A DNA stretch of 64,000 bases from Hymenopus coronatus. Its lineage: Eukaryota > Arthropoda > Insecta > Mantodea > Hymenopodidae. The stretch is taken from positions 14,328,897 to 14,392,896 of the forward strand of contig CM060893.1 in assembly GCA_030762935.1 (NCBI GenBank), given 5' to 3'. The notes under the pieces are model-generated. The model did not search any database and was not told where the DNA came from. It saw only the letters and a list, made by a program, of their open reading frames with translations. The position numbers were made by a program, and so were the translations under genes. Each line of letters begins with the position of its first letter. Positions within the stretch are counted from its first letter, which is position 1. This document shows, one piece after another, positions 38,801 to 51,900 of this stretch.

Positions 38801-41800
38801 TGAACTCATTAACTCATTTTATTCATCCTTTACGTACAATTGTTAAAGGACACGTCAAGAATACATATTTATATATATATATATATATTTACAACTTAAT
38901 TACTTAATTTAAATTCTTCTATGCTATAAAAAGCAATCTCTAATAAATACTTTTTTACAGATGTTAACATACACTTGTTATTTTTAATACTTTTAGGTTC
39001 TTTGGGTAACCTATTAAATAGATGTTTCTCCATACCTATTACATCTCGATTATTTAAAGTACCGCTCAGTGTTGATCTAAAATATTCAATATTGTTTCTT
39101 AAGCAATACGTGTGTACATTGTTATTTTTTTCTCCTCATTGTCTAGTACAATACATTTTATACTTTCATATATATACATGTAGGGAACAGTTAAAATCAT
39201 ATAATTTTTAAAAATTTGTCTACATGAATGTAGCTTATCTATTTTCTCCATTTTCCTGAGTGCTTTTTTTTTTTTTTTTTGTGTCTTTCTGTAATATTTC
39301 CCTAAAGAGTAACTCCATACTCTATATGTGAAATAATGCAGAGTAGATTTGCTTAAGAGTTTCTCTATCCATAATATTCCTAACTTGTTTTATAATATAT
39401 ATATATACCTTTATTTATTTTTTTAGTGATATGTGTTATGTATGTTTTCCAATTTATTTGTTTGTCAATTACTATTCCTAGAAAATTGCTATAATTTGTT
39501 ACTGGGATAGTTTCTCCATTACTATTTTGTTGCTAAATGTTGCAGTCTTCTTCAATTCTACGTATTTCAAAATGTAAACTTTAATTATTGATAGAAATAG
39601 AAATATAGGATTTTAGATGTGCTATATGACGGCAATATGGAACATAGTTCTGAGCTGAAGCTTTCCTGGCCACGAACATACTCAGGCTTCAAGTCAGGTG
39701 AGGTGATGTGATGTGCGCCATCAGCGTTTCCAGTTTAGTCATTTATCATCCTGATGCATGCTCCTGAAACATTGATGGCTCCACATTACCTCTCCTGGCT
39801 TGACGCCCAAGAACACCTAGAGTATAACATGGTTCTTGTTCCTTGAATACAGGAATTACTGTATAATATGGGATGTTTGGCAAGTTTACTCTGTAAGTTG
39901 TATGGCATAGTGGAAATGGTAAAAAAAAATATTACTTTACTTTTCTTTTTATGGAAGTTTGTAAACAGTGTTGTTATAATCATTTATTTGGCAAGTCGAT
40001 TAATTACACTAAACAATACTTGGGATTTTTGTTGGAACATGTTTCGAAGGACTAGTTTCCTTCATTGACTTGTCAAATAAATATTACTGTATTGAAATAA
40101 TAAGATGTTTTGGTGAATGGAAGTCAAAATTTATTTTTTAAACATTATCTCATGGGGTAAATTTTAGAGTGTCAAATATTTAAATATATTTTAACAACAA
40201 TTGAATGCTTTTGTTGGATTAGGGTTCTTTTCAAAAACGATTAACTCTGACTGGATCTCTTCCTGACAGCATTTAAAAATTATCACTTCTATTTTTGCGA
40301 GAGTTTTAGATTACTTGTCTGCACTTGTATGTGTGGTTAGGTCACATCTGCTGACACCTTTTTCTTGCTTCCGGTGCTATTCCTAGACATAGGTACATAT
40401 ATGTTACATTGCTAGGTTACATTGCTTTGAGTTCTTGTGGAGCTTCTTTCCTTCTATTTTACCTTTCAAAATGTCATTTTTTTCCTTCCAAACCACAGCT
40501 TATACTCCCTTGTCATTTTGAATTATAATATAAATAATATATTATGTTTTACTGTGAGCATTACATGTGTTAATTCTACCTTGAGACTTCTTGATATCTT
40601 AAATAAACTCTTTAACTTCCATTTTTCAATGTTTACAACATTCCTTTTGCTAGAGAGTTAATTTTTCTCCTAGCAATTTTCATAATTAAAAGTACATTAA
40701 TTATATGCCATGTGGCATAACTTCCTGCCATGGATATGGTTCCCATCAAAGTTTTCTGTATAATTTTGAAAATGTTGCATAAGGTTCATTTTTAAAATTT
40801 TGAGCTAATGTAGTATAATTGAAAGTTAAATAATAAAGAAATAAAGTAGTAAGGAAATGTAAGGTAATTTTTATATCATATTGTATAATTATACAAAATT
40901 TTGATCTGCTAATTAGTAATATTTTTACATTTTTCTGAATAAAGAGTGTTCATTTACATGTTAATGGTTCACAATAAAAGCAATGAAACCTTTTTTGAAG
41001 TTGTAGGGTAGATCATCATTTTTGCCAGATTCTAAAATCCAAGTGTACAAGTTTTTAAAAATTGTCCTATAATAGTCCTTGATAACAAAGTTCAAGATAA
41101 TCAGTGGTAATTGGAAATATGAACAGAATATACAGCTCATCCCGTCTAATAATCAGTTTTAAAACCTATAAATCACATTTACTCCTTTGGGGCATAAATC
41201 ATTAAAAATCTGCCATTTTCACAGTAAGGAGTCAACAAATGGGATTGAAATTGGATGACAAGATAATGAAAAAGAGCCTAAAAACACAGAGAAACATGCA
41301 TGTGCGCGTGCACATTTACATATAAAAAAAACTGTTAAATTAATATTATTATATACATTATATTTTACCACAAGGATGTTTTGTGAAAGATAATATTACA
41401 ATGTGCTAATATACTATTTGTGAAGCTTTTACTTACTGATGACTTTCAGCTCTCCTCTGCATTAGAAATTCCACTGCTAAGAATAAATCAGGCAAAGAGT
41501 CCTGACCTGGTATCTGTGTCTCAATATTACTCAGGAGAACTGGTGGGATACGTCCGTAAAGTATTGCAGATCATTCCAGAGACAATGTTTGGTCTTCTTG
41601 CTCGCATAGTCACTCTGCAGACCACAACAATAAAGGAGTTGCCAACACGACTTGACAAAGATCAGCTCAGGGAATACGCACAGCTGGAGCATCGTCACGA
41701 GGTCAGTATAATGTCGGTACATATTTAAAAGGTGTCAAAGAGGAATTTTCAGAAAAAGATCCATGAGCGAGTGTGGGGGTGGGGGTGGGGGCGCATATGT

Positions 41801-44800
41801 AAGTCAAAACAAGAAGTCTTTAAGTTTAATATCTTCTGAGGATGTGATACAAATGTTTTCAGGAAAATCCTCCCACCCCAAAATACCCTTTACAAGGAAC
41901 ATTTTTAAAAATTTTTGATTTTCTAAAAAAGACTAATATATTTTGATTAAAGTGCCATGTATTGAAGAAGTGTACTTGGTAAATGAATTTAATATCTTGG
42001 GAGGCTTCCCTGAAGTACTCTTCATTCTGAATGGCATTTGCATAACTGGCAAACCATAAGAGATAGACTAAAACCTACTATATAAAAAGGAAGATCTCAT
42101 TAAAGTACACAATTTGTCATATAGTTTTTTTTTTTTTTTTGTAGAACTAACCATTTTCAAGGTATTCCCTGTTATTGATTTTAACTTTAAAATAAAGTTT
42201 TCTCAAACGGAAGCCCTCATCTGTTTCATCTCTCTTTTGTTTTACTCCTGGCTATGGAAAGTGAACCAATTTCAATGACAATCGCATAGCTTTTGTTTCC
42301 TTTTTACATATAAGGAACTAAGTAATAAGACCATTTCTGGAGTTTATCTTGATTAACATGATGTACATAAAAGAATAATGTTTTGTAAGAATAGCTTGTT
42401 TGCAGAAAATAGAGAAAGTATCTGAATGGAACACACAAGATTTTTTAAATAATTAAACTCTACTTTTCATAATATTTTCATGCTACTGTTAATTTGGCAG
42501 GTGGCAAAACTGACACATATGGTGTCTGTGTTCACCGAAGGCATCCTGATGATGAAGAGCACTCTGGTGGGAATCATAAGGGTAGATCCTAAACAACTTC
42601 TAGAAGATGGTATACGTAAAGAACTGGTGAAGCACATTGCAACGGCTCTGCATCAAGGACTTAGTTTCAATCCTAAAGCAAAGGTACCTATTAGATCACT
42701 ATTTGTCATTGCATTTCAAGGTTAACTGTTTACATGCAAAAGACAAGATGAGTTAAAAGTCTTGTACCACCTAAATAACTTTAGCCACATGTTTCAGTGA
42801 GATGAAACTTAGTGTCCATAGATGGCCAAATACAAAAATAGGAAATCTTTCTTTACCACACACATATGCTAGCTAGAGGAAGTATTGCATGCACCCAAAA
42901 ATTCTGTATCAGGATTTCACCATAAATATAAGTTTTCAGATTCACTGAACCTTCCCCCAAAAAAGTCACTTGTAGTAAAAGGTGTAAGTGCATGAACAGG
43001 CTTTTGATAAATACCCAACTTAGTGATTTTGTTCAGCATTTTCCAAGAATGCATGCCATTTATGTGGACCGTATTTCAGTTTTTAACTACCTCAAAAATG
43101 GCTGTAGTAATATTGTTTAAAATAGACAAGATATTTACATGTTTAATAAAGTGCTTCCAATATTGCGATAGGAAGATTTTCAAGAAAATCACCCCCTCCC
43201 CAAATACCCTTTGCATGGAGAGTGCTCTGAAATGCTTTATTTTCTCAAAAATGAACTCTAACAGTTTTGATAAAAATACTTTGTTTAACATATTTTCATA
43301 ACAAATAAAATGAATATTTTAAATGTTCTGGCTATACCCTATGAAACCATCTTCATTCTGTATGACTCATGTGTAATTGGTAAACCATAATAGTTACAGC
43401 ACACAATATATGTTAACAGTTTCCAAATATTCTTTGTATTGGTTTGAATTTTCAAATACTTTATAGTATTCTCAACAGCAAATCATTATTTTCTCTTCTT
43501 TCCATCTTTATGATGTTCATGCAAAGACAATATAATTTCAAACCCATCAATAGATTTGAGTATCAATTTAGGTTAATGTATTATTTTTATACTACTATGA
43601 AGTGTCTAATAGTAATGAAGGTTTATTTTAATTAAAGAAATAGAAGATCAATCTTTTTTAAGCAGTTTGTAGAAGAGAAAGTTGAGAAACTAATGCAAAT
43701 GCAACTCAACAGATATTTTTAAATTTGCATATTGTAAATTTTTGCATAAATTTTGTGGTTTATACCCAAATGATTTTTACAGTCTTCGTAAAACATGAAT
43801 TTACATTTCTTGTAGTGTCAAAAAACTCTTTTGCAGTGTAATATTTCAATGAGGCATGTCACTTCATGATTACATCAGCCTGTGTGGATGCCATACACAT
43901 TGATAGTTCATTTAATGATTGTATCTGTCCAAATATGTGTAGGCAAGAACTCTAGACTGCATTCTTGTTGTGCAGTCAGACATTTCAAAAGCTTTTGTTT
44001 CATGGTGCATCATAATTAACACATAGCAAATGGCAACATTGTACAAACATGCATTTTAGAATAGACTTGGCTAGCTAGTATAAGTTAAGGCAGTTGCTAA
44101 CAATAGAGTTTGAACACTCCCCTGGATTTAATATATGCTTGCGAAGTTTAAAATTGAGTATAACAGTAATGCCATTCTAGAAGTACAAGCATCAAGTCTG
44201 GTATTTAGAATTTTCAGTTCCCATAGCTAACAGTTGTTGATATTTGTACGCATTTCCAGCTTCACTGATGACAAAGAGAAGAGTGGAGAATTGCCCTTGG
44301 AAGTCTCCCAACTTGCATACAACACTTCATGCCACTTTGGTGGCTAGTCGGGCTGTGAGCCTTCTTAAAAATGGGTCATGTGTCTGAGCTCCATCGGAAT
44401 TATGTTACGCTCGACTCTAGAACAGCTTGTAACATAAAATTCTTCATAAAACTTGGAAAACCTGCTAGAGAAACCTACAATTTCTTCAATGAAGTTTATG
44501 GTGATCAGTGTCTATCTCTTACACAAGTTTTTGAGTGGGTTAAGAGGTTCAAGAATTGTAGGGAAGGCGTCGAAGATGATATGAAATCGGGCTGACCTTC
44601 CACTTTGAAAACTGAAGAGAATGTGGAGAAAGTCAGTAGAATTGTTCAAGAAGTCTGCTACCTGAGCAATCAGGCAACTTCAGAACTAGCCTGCATCAAT
44701 AAGGAAACCGTAAGACAGATTTTGCATGATCTGGGCATGACAAAGGTGTGTGCTAAAGTGGTGCCAAGAATCCCCACAAACAGCAAAAGCAGCATCAAGT

Positions 44801-45905
44801 GGACTGCTGTGCTGACACTCTTAAAAACGTTGAAAATGGCCCTGATTACCTCCACAAAGCAAACGTGTGTTGCAACATGGATATTTCAATACAATCCAGA
44901 GACTAAGTGACATTGCATGCATTGGTAAAGCCTTCAATCCCCTAGGAAGAAGAAAGCATATAAGGGCAAATCAAAAATTCAATGCCATGATGATATCCAA
45001 GGGGTTATGTACATTGATTGGGTGCCTGAAGGTCAGACGTCAGTCAAGTTTATTATACAACTGTTCTGAAGACCTCCATGAAGTGTGCGACAAAGAAAAC
45101 CAGATCTTTGGAACAATTGCTCTTGGATTCATCATCAGATTCGCATGCTGGCCCATAACACAATGTCTGTGAAGAGGTTTTTGGCAAAAAACAACATTCC
45201 AGTGATGGAACATCCACTTTGATCTCTTCCCAAAAGTGAAGTCTGTGCTCCAAGGAACTAAGCTTGAGTCTGTGGATTTAATAAAGAGTTAGAGCATTAA
45301 TCCGGTTTCTTTATTGGCACATCTTGTACACTAGGCTAAATCATTTGTCAAAACTGGCCTCTATGTGAACAATTGAAGCTTGGTTTCTTTGTTTGGCCAG
45401 GAGTAAAATAAAAGAGACAAAACAGAATATGACTTCACATTTGTAAAAAGCTAAAGCAGTTTAAAATCAATAACAAGGAATATCTCAGAAATGATTAACT
45501 CTACAACAACAACAACAACAAAAATGCATAATATAAATTGTATGTTTTAACAAGATCTACATTTTTCTGTAGAAAGTTTTATGTATCTTTTAGGGTTTAC
45601 CGGTTATGCAAAATTCATCCAAAATGAAGAGTTCTTCAGAGGCAATTTGCAGAAAATTCAAGATATACATTTTATTTGTCATGTAAATATCTAAAATTAT
45701 GGTGCTTTAATTAAAATTATTAGAGCCAGTTTTGAGAAAAACAAAGTCTTCAAAAATGTTTACGTGTAAAGGATAGCTTAAGGTTGGGGGATTTTCTTGG
45801 AATTCTTGTGTCGCAGAATTGGAAGATACTAAAGTTAAATACCAAGTTTTATATCTAGCGGTATTTTCGTTTTTGAGATAAGCTGCCCCCCACATGCATG
45901 CATGT

Positions 45906-45963
<58 letters not shown>

Positions 45964-48900
45964 TTTTTCTAAAAATTCTTTTTTGTTGTATTCAGTGGGT
46001 CTTAAAACATGTATTTCTGGTGAAATCTTGGTGTGTAATTTTTTGGTGGAATACAATATCTTCTGTATCTGCTGTGTACATACATGCCAGAGAAAGTATA
46101 ACAGCAACAAAAATAACACTGTTATTAGGGAGAAAATAACACCAAGCTTTATATAATTTATTCATTTGTAACAAAAACAACTTCTGATATGCAACAGTTA
46201 TGTTGTGCTTTTTGATAATATCCAATAAGCAAAGTGCATATTGTGAAATAGTTGTTTCTTTTACACTAGTTGTGTCTAGGACAATAGTTGGTAAGTTTGA
46301 TTCACATTCAATGCCTAGTTAGAATTTGAACCATGGATCTCCTGGTTGAATGTTTCAGTCTGACTCTACTTTTCCAAAAACTATATAGCCTAATTTGAGG
46401 AGACTTCTAGCTAAAAATTCATCAAGAGTAACAATGCAAATGGAAGAATCACGTTAGTACAGATATAGTTGCTTTGTCCAGTTTTTTATAGTCAGTGTTT
46501 AATTTTTTCCTCTACATTGTATTTCAATTTATGGTACACAGTCAGCCTCTTCTTTTATGTGGGTAATGCACTTCCTATATTTAGATTACACCTGGGTAAT
46601 GTAGACATACCGATTGGTTGACCAGGAATGTCATTCTGGCAAGTTGTCACAGTAGCTCAATAATTAGAGCAACCACATGAAGAGGGGAAAACTGTGTTCA
46701 ACTCCCAGCTGTGGCATTGAATTTTTCAGCTGGTTCTAATAATATTCTAATTGTGATTGTGTGAGTGAGTGAGTTTTGTTTATTTTCTCAAAAATGGGTT
46801 TTTTTTAGATTTTGTTTAAAATTCTATGTATTTAATGATGGTCACATAGCAAATTAAAATTATATCTTCAATTTTTTGGAAATGGTGAAATATTCCTTAT
46901 TTGGAAGACTTCTACATAACGTTAAGAAACATACAAGAAGTTACTGCACAGAAAATGTAGATCTTGGTCAAGCTTACAATATGTTAAAATTTTTGTGATG
47001 TTACCATTTCTGAGATATTCTTTGGTACTGTTTGTAATTTACACTGCTTATACTTTCCTCACGTAGTACTTTTTTCTCATTGTGCAAAGAACAAGGAGTC
47101 ATCACAGAGATAAAGTTTTTAAAATTCAGACTGTTACTTTAGCCTGTTATTCTTTATACGAGGGTCATTAGATAAGTATTGAGACAGCAAATAATGAATA
47201 TTCATAGAAACATTTTGTTTTTCCCAGTTTCTCAAAGTATTCTCCCTGGCTCTGTGTGCAGCATTCCATCTTCGGGAACCACTTCTGGAAGTATCCATTC
47301 CACTCAGTTTCTGGTACTGCAGATAACTCCTCTTCATATGCTGCAACAATTTCATCACGGCTAGCAAATCATTGATCTTGAAGCTGCTTAGTCGCCCTCT
47401 GTGGTGTAATGGCTACCATGCTAACTTCATATACACAAGGTCGCGGGTTTGAACCTGGCGGAGGACAATGGATTTTTTCGGGTGTAAAAATCCTTAGCAT
47501 GGCTTCCTTTGTAAGGGAAGTAAAACTGTGTTGTAGATTTACGGCACGTAAAAAAACCTCAAGCCTGACAGAGAGGCCTCTGAGCAAAATTAAGCAGTCT
47601 TTCACGCCCAATGTAGAATGAGATGCTGAGAACCACAGCAGTTAAAGAGCGTCCATAAATAAAATGCCATTTCATTTTTCGAAGCGGCTTCTTCACTATA
47701 GGAAACAGGAAGAAATCACATAGGTGGACTGTGAGATGGATAAGTCAGTAATTTTGACTCTGCTCTTTGCGGAAACTCTACTGTTATATTAATGAGCTAA
47801 TGCACTGGGATGATGCAACAAAATGCCCCCTCAGTCCTCTATTTAGACAGTTTTCTTTGATTGTTTGAAACATTTTCGGAAGGCAAATTTCTAAGTACCA
47901 TTTTGCAGTAACAGTTTTTTATTTTTAAGCATAACTGTTGCCAAATGACCATTTGTGAAGAAGAAAGAAGCAACCATTTTCTTTCTAGCACTCCTTGCTC
48001 TCTTGACCTTGATGCTTGTTCGTTATCTGGGGACACCCCTTGGAGGGCTGACATTTTTTTTTCTGGGTCAAACTGATTTTTAATTGATATATTCATGTTT
48101 GATCAACCCTAACAGAATTCGAAACACAGGCTTTCTACAGTTAAATCTTTGCTGCATCTTTTGGCACCTTTCTATCCTATGAGGCTTCTGTGGTTCAGAT
48201 AAATTATGGGGCATCCATCATTAAAAAAAAAATTTCACACAAAAGTGTTCTTGAAGGATGATTAAGACACTCTGCGAACTAATCACTAATGTCAGCTCAG
48301 AGCCCTTGTAGTCTTGTAGCTTCCTTAATCATTATCTCCACATTGTTGATGTTTTTCTCAGACACTCCTCTATTCACCTTTAAAAGATTTCTGCTCCCTC
48401 CTGAATTCTCCAAACAACCAGAACACAGGCACGTTACGGAGAACAGTCCTTAAAAACCTCCTCAAATGCTCGAGTGACTGTGTTTCATTTGAGCCAGATT
48501 TGAAGTAGTATAAGCACATTGCATGAAAATGTTCTCACTGAACTTCCATTGCACTTGCAGGAACATTCTCACTTTCCAGACTTCAAACATAAAATGAGGG
48601 AAAATGAATGGCACACAATTACTCTGCTTGCTACCATTATATTACCAATGAGTCTGCTATTTTGACACAGCAACAATGCTTTCCCTGGGGATGGCCAATA
48701 TTCTGTGATCCTCAAACTTGAACTATATATGTAATGAAAATTTAACTCAATATAAGTAGATGCGATGGTAGTCCAGAAAGAAACTGCAATTTTTGCATAG
48801 CACGGGAAGCGGTGGGGGTAGCATTGTCATCTACACATCAGTGTGCTTCTAGGTGTCTAAGGGAGAGCATCATACTGTCATGCATTTGAGAGATTTAACC

Positions 48901-51900
48901 TCAAAACATGAGCGGCACCCACCAAGTGTGAGGTGTTATAAGATTTCTTTTGGCAAAACATCACTCAGCCGAAATTCATCGTGAATTGTGTGCAGTATAT
49001 GATCCTAACATTATGAGTTAAGGTGTTGTCTGTCAATGGGTACAATTTTTTAAAAATGGAAGAACAAACATTCATGAAGAAGAGTGAGTGGTAGACCTAT
49101 TCTCGTCAATGATGACCTGGTGAACAAAGTGGATGGAAAAGTTTGTGAGGACTGTCTGTTCACGATAACGGAACTTTCTGATCATTTTCCCGAAATTTCT
49201 TGGAGTCTTTTGCACGAGATAGTGACCAAACACCTAGGTTATCGCAAGTTTTGTGTTCGTTGGGTACCAAAACTGCTGACTGACGATCACAAAACCAAAA
49301 GAATGAGTTCTGCCATAGACTTTCTTTCTCTGTATGCTATTGAAGGAGAAGCATTTTTAACAGAATTGTTACTGGTGATGAAACTTGGGTGCCTAGTGAA
49401 TGTTGAGACAAAACAGCAGTCAATGCAATGGGGACATATCGCTTCTCCAAGCAAGCCAAAGAAGCCTGTCAAACTTTGTCTGCAAGGAAAGTCATAGCTA
49501 TGGTTTTTTAGGATGCCAAGGGCATCTTACTCATTGAATTTATGGAACGTGGCACGACTGTCAATTCTGAAGCCTGTTGTGAAACATTGAAAAGACTAAG
49601 AAGGGCAATCCAAAACAAGCGTTGTGGTCTTCTGTCATCTGGTGCTGTGTTTCTGCATGACAATGCTTGCCCGCACACAGCTCGAAGAACAAATGAGCTT
49701 TTGGCCAGTTTCAAATGGGACGTTTTTGACCATCCCCCCTACAGCCCAGACTTAAGCTCCCAGTGATTTTCATCTGTTCCCATACATGAAACAATGGCTT
49801 GCATCTCAGTGCTTCGGCAATGACGAAGAACTTCAATACACCATGACGGGTTGGCTAAGTTCACAGGCAGCAGAGTTTTATGTAGAGAGTATTTCAAACA
49901 AGTGTTAAAAGTTATGACATGTGATTGAATTTGTTCAGAGAATGTGTAGAAAAATAGAAAAATGTTGTATTTTTCAGATATAATAATAACATTTTTATAT
50001 CTCAACTGGTTTAACTTTTATTTCCAAACGGAGGTTACTTTCTGGACCGCCCTCGTAGAAGAATAAACTTTTATAGTAATAGTTTGTAAAAGATTGAAGT
50101 CATGTGAATGCAGCACATCATATTTTTATATGAATGCTGAATATGTAACATATGTATGCAAATGTGTAACGAGTAAAGAAAGCTGTATGAATAGTGTACA
50201 TAATTTTTTATCCATGCTACAGACAAGTGAATTAGCCGTGAAGCTTGAGGAGCTTGGCAAGATAATGGATGGTCACCGCAGATCATTTGAGTATATCCAA
50301 GATTATGTGAACATATATGGGCTGCGTATCTGGCAGGAAGAAGTATCTCGGATAATCAGTTACAATGTGGAACAAGAGTGTAACAGTTTCTTGCGTAATA
50401 AGGTGCAGGACTGGCAGAGTGTGCATCAGAGCAAGACTATTCCTATACCAAAGTTCCCACCAACTGACAACACGTCAGTGAACTTCATTGGACGTCTTGC
50501 GAGAGAGCTGATCCGTATCACTGACCCCAAGTAAGTAATACACTTTGATACACTATTTGAATATGTATGGAAAAACAAATGAAAGTAGGTTTAGTGACAA
50601 TGTTTCTTTTATGCAAATCTATGCTTTGAGTATATTAGAATAGATAGCTTCATTATTCTGAAATTTCTGGAGGGAACATTTTTGAAAAACCTTGAAACAA
50701 AAGCTTTGTTACATATACTTCTCACCCAAGCTACAGTAACATTAATTATGTTTATGGGGATTTAGTGACAGTGAAGTTTAAATTAGACAAGTACATTTGT
50801 GGATTCAGTTTTTAACACTATTTTATTTACACTTTTTATTTATTGTCTTGATATCTTCTATGACTGTGCTATTTTATAAGTAATTTTGTCAACAAATAAA
50901 GAAATTACACTACATTGGAATTTTGAAAACATCAAAAAAGTTATGTACCTTTTTCTTAGTATCCCTCTGGTGAAGTTGCTTGAAAGCAAATGTACATTAA
51001 GTATTAGAATTATACTATATTTTGGCGCAGAAGTTTTTTCTCTCCTTTTAATGATTTTTAAAGTATTTTTCAAGGTATGTTAGTTTTTTTATTTCAAAGT
51101 ATTATGTATTTCATAGCACAATACCTATAGAATCTAAATAAAAAGTAAAACTAGCTGCACCAAAATACTCATTGTGGATTAAAATATGTGTGTACAAAAT
51201 TTCATTGCAATATCTCAAATAGTTTCCAAGAAAAAGGTACATAAGTGTGAAAAATTATAAACCTGAGAAAACGAGAAAAAAAAAATTGTTTGTTTTATTT
51301 AGGGAGTGATCTACATACTTTAGATGCTGCCTAAAATCCACCATAACTTTAGTCAGCTTCTTCTTCCTGGTTAGAAACTTCCAAATATTTATAACTATGT
51401 TTGCATGTAAGAAATGTAGAAAAACAAGGGATCAAAGTTGGTAATCAAGCAAACAGAAAAAGTAGGCGTGGCATGACAAGTCCTAAGTTTTTAACTCATT
51501 TGAACCACAAAGAAATTGAATTATATTATGAAACTTTGGGAACATAAAGCTGAATGTATTAACAATTAGTGAAATAAAAAAATTGAAAAATTCACCATAA
51601 GGAAACCAATTCCACAAATATACTCATATGGCAACAATATTTAAAGCAACATTTTTGATCAGAGAATAAAAAATAGTATCTTTAAAATATGTTATTCTCT
51701 GTATTTTTATACAAATAAGTGAAATGTAACATAGAGAGAGAGACAGTAGGAGAGTGTGTCTCTTCCAAGGATGGGACATGAGTTGCAGGAAGTCCACTAC
51801 CTTCCTCAGAGTATCCTTTACATCAAAACTTTTTTTATTATTTTGTATTTCCTCAAAAATGATTTATGTGCCGTAAATGTATGACATGGGACCAGTGGCT

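Larger units (their letters stand above)
46780..50127 (+). mobile_element. R0.9 family copy split by mariner-type insertions
   Basis: Left part 46780-47155 (CTCAAAAATGGG to TTTAGCCTGTTATTC) and right part 50058-50127 (AATAAACTTTTATAGTAATAG to ATGTGAATGCAGCACAT). Everything between is inserted DNA. About 60 bp of the family is missing at the junction. Confidence 0.7.
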
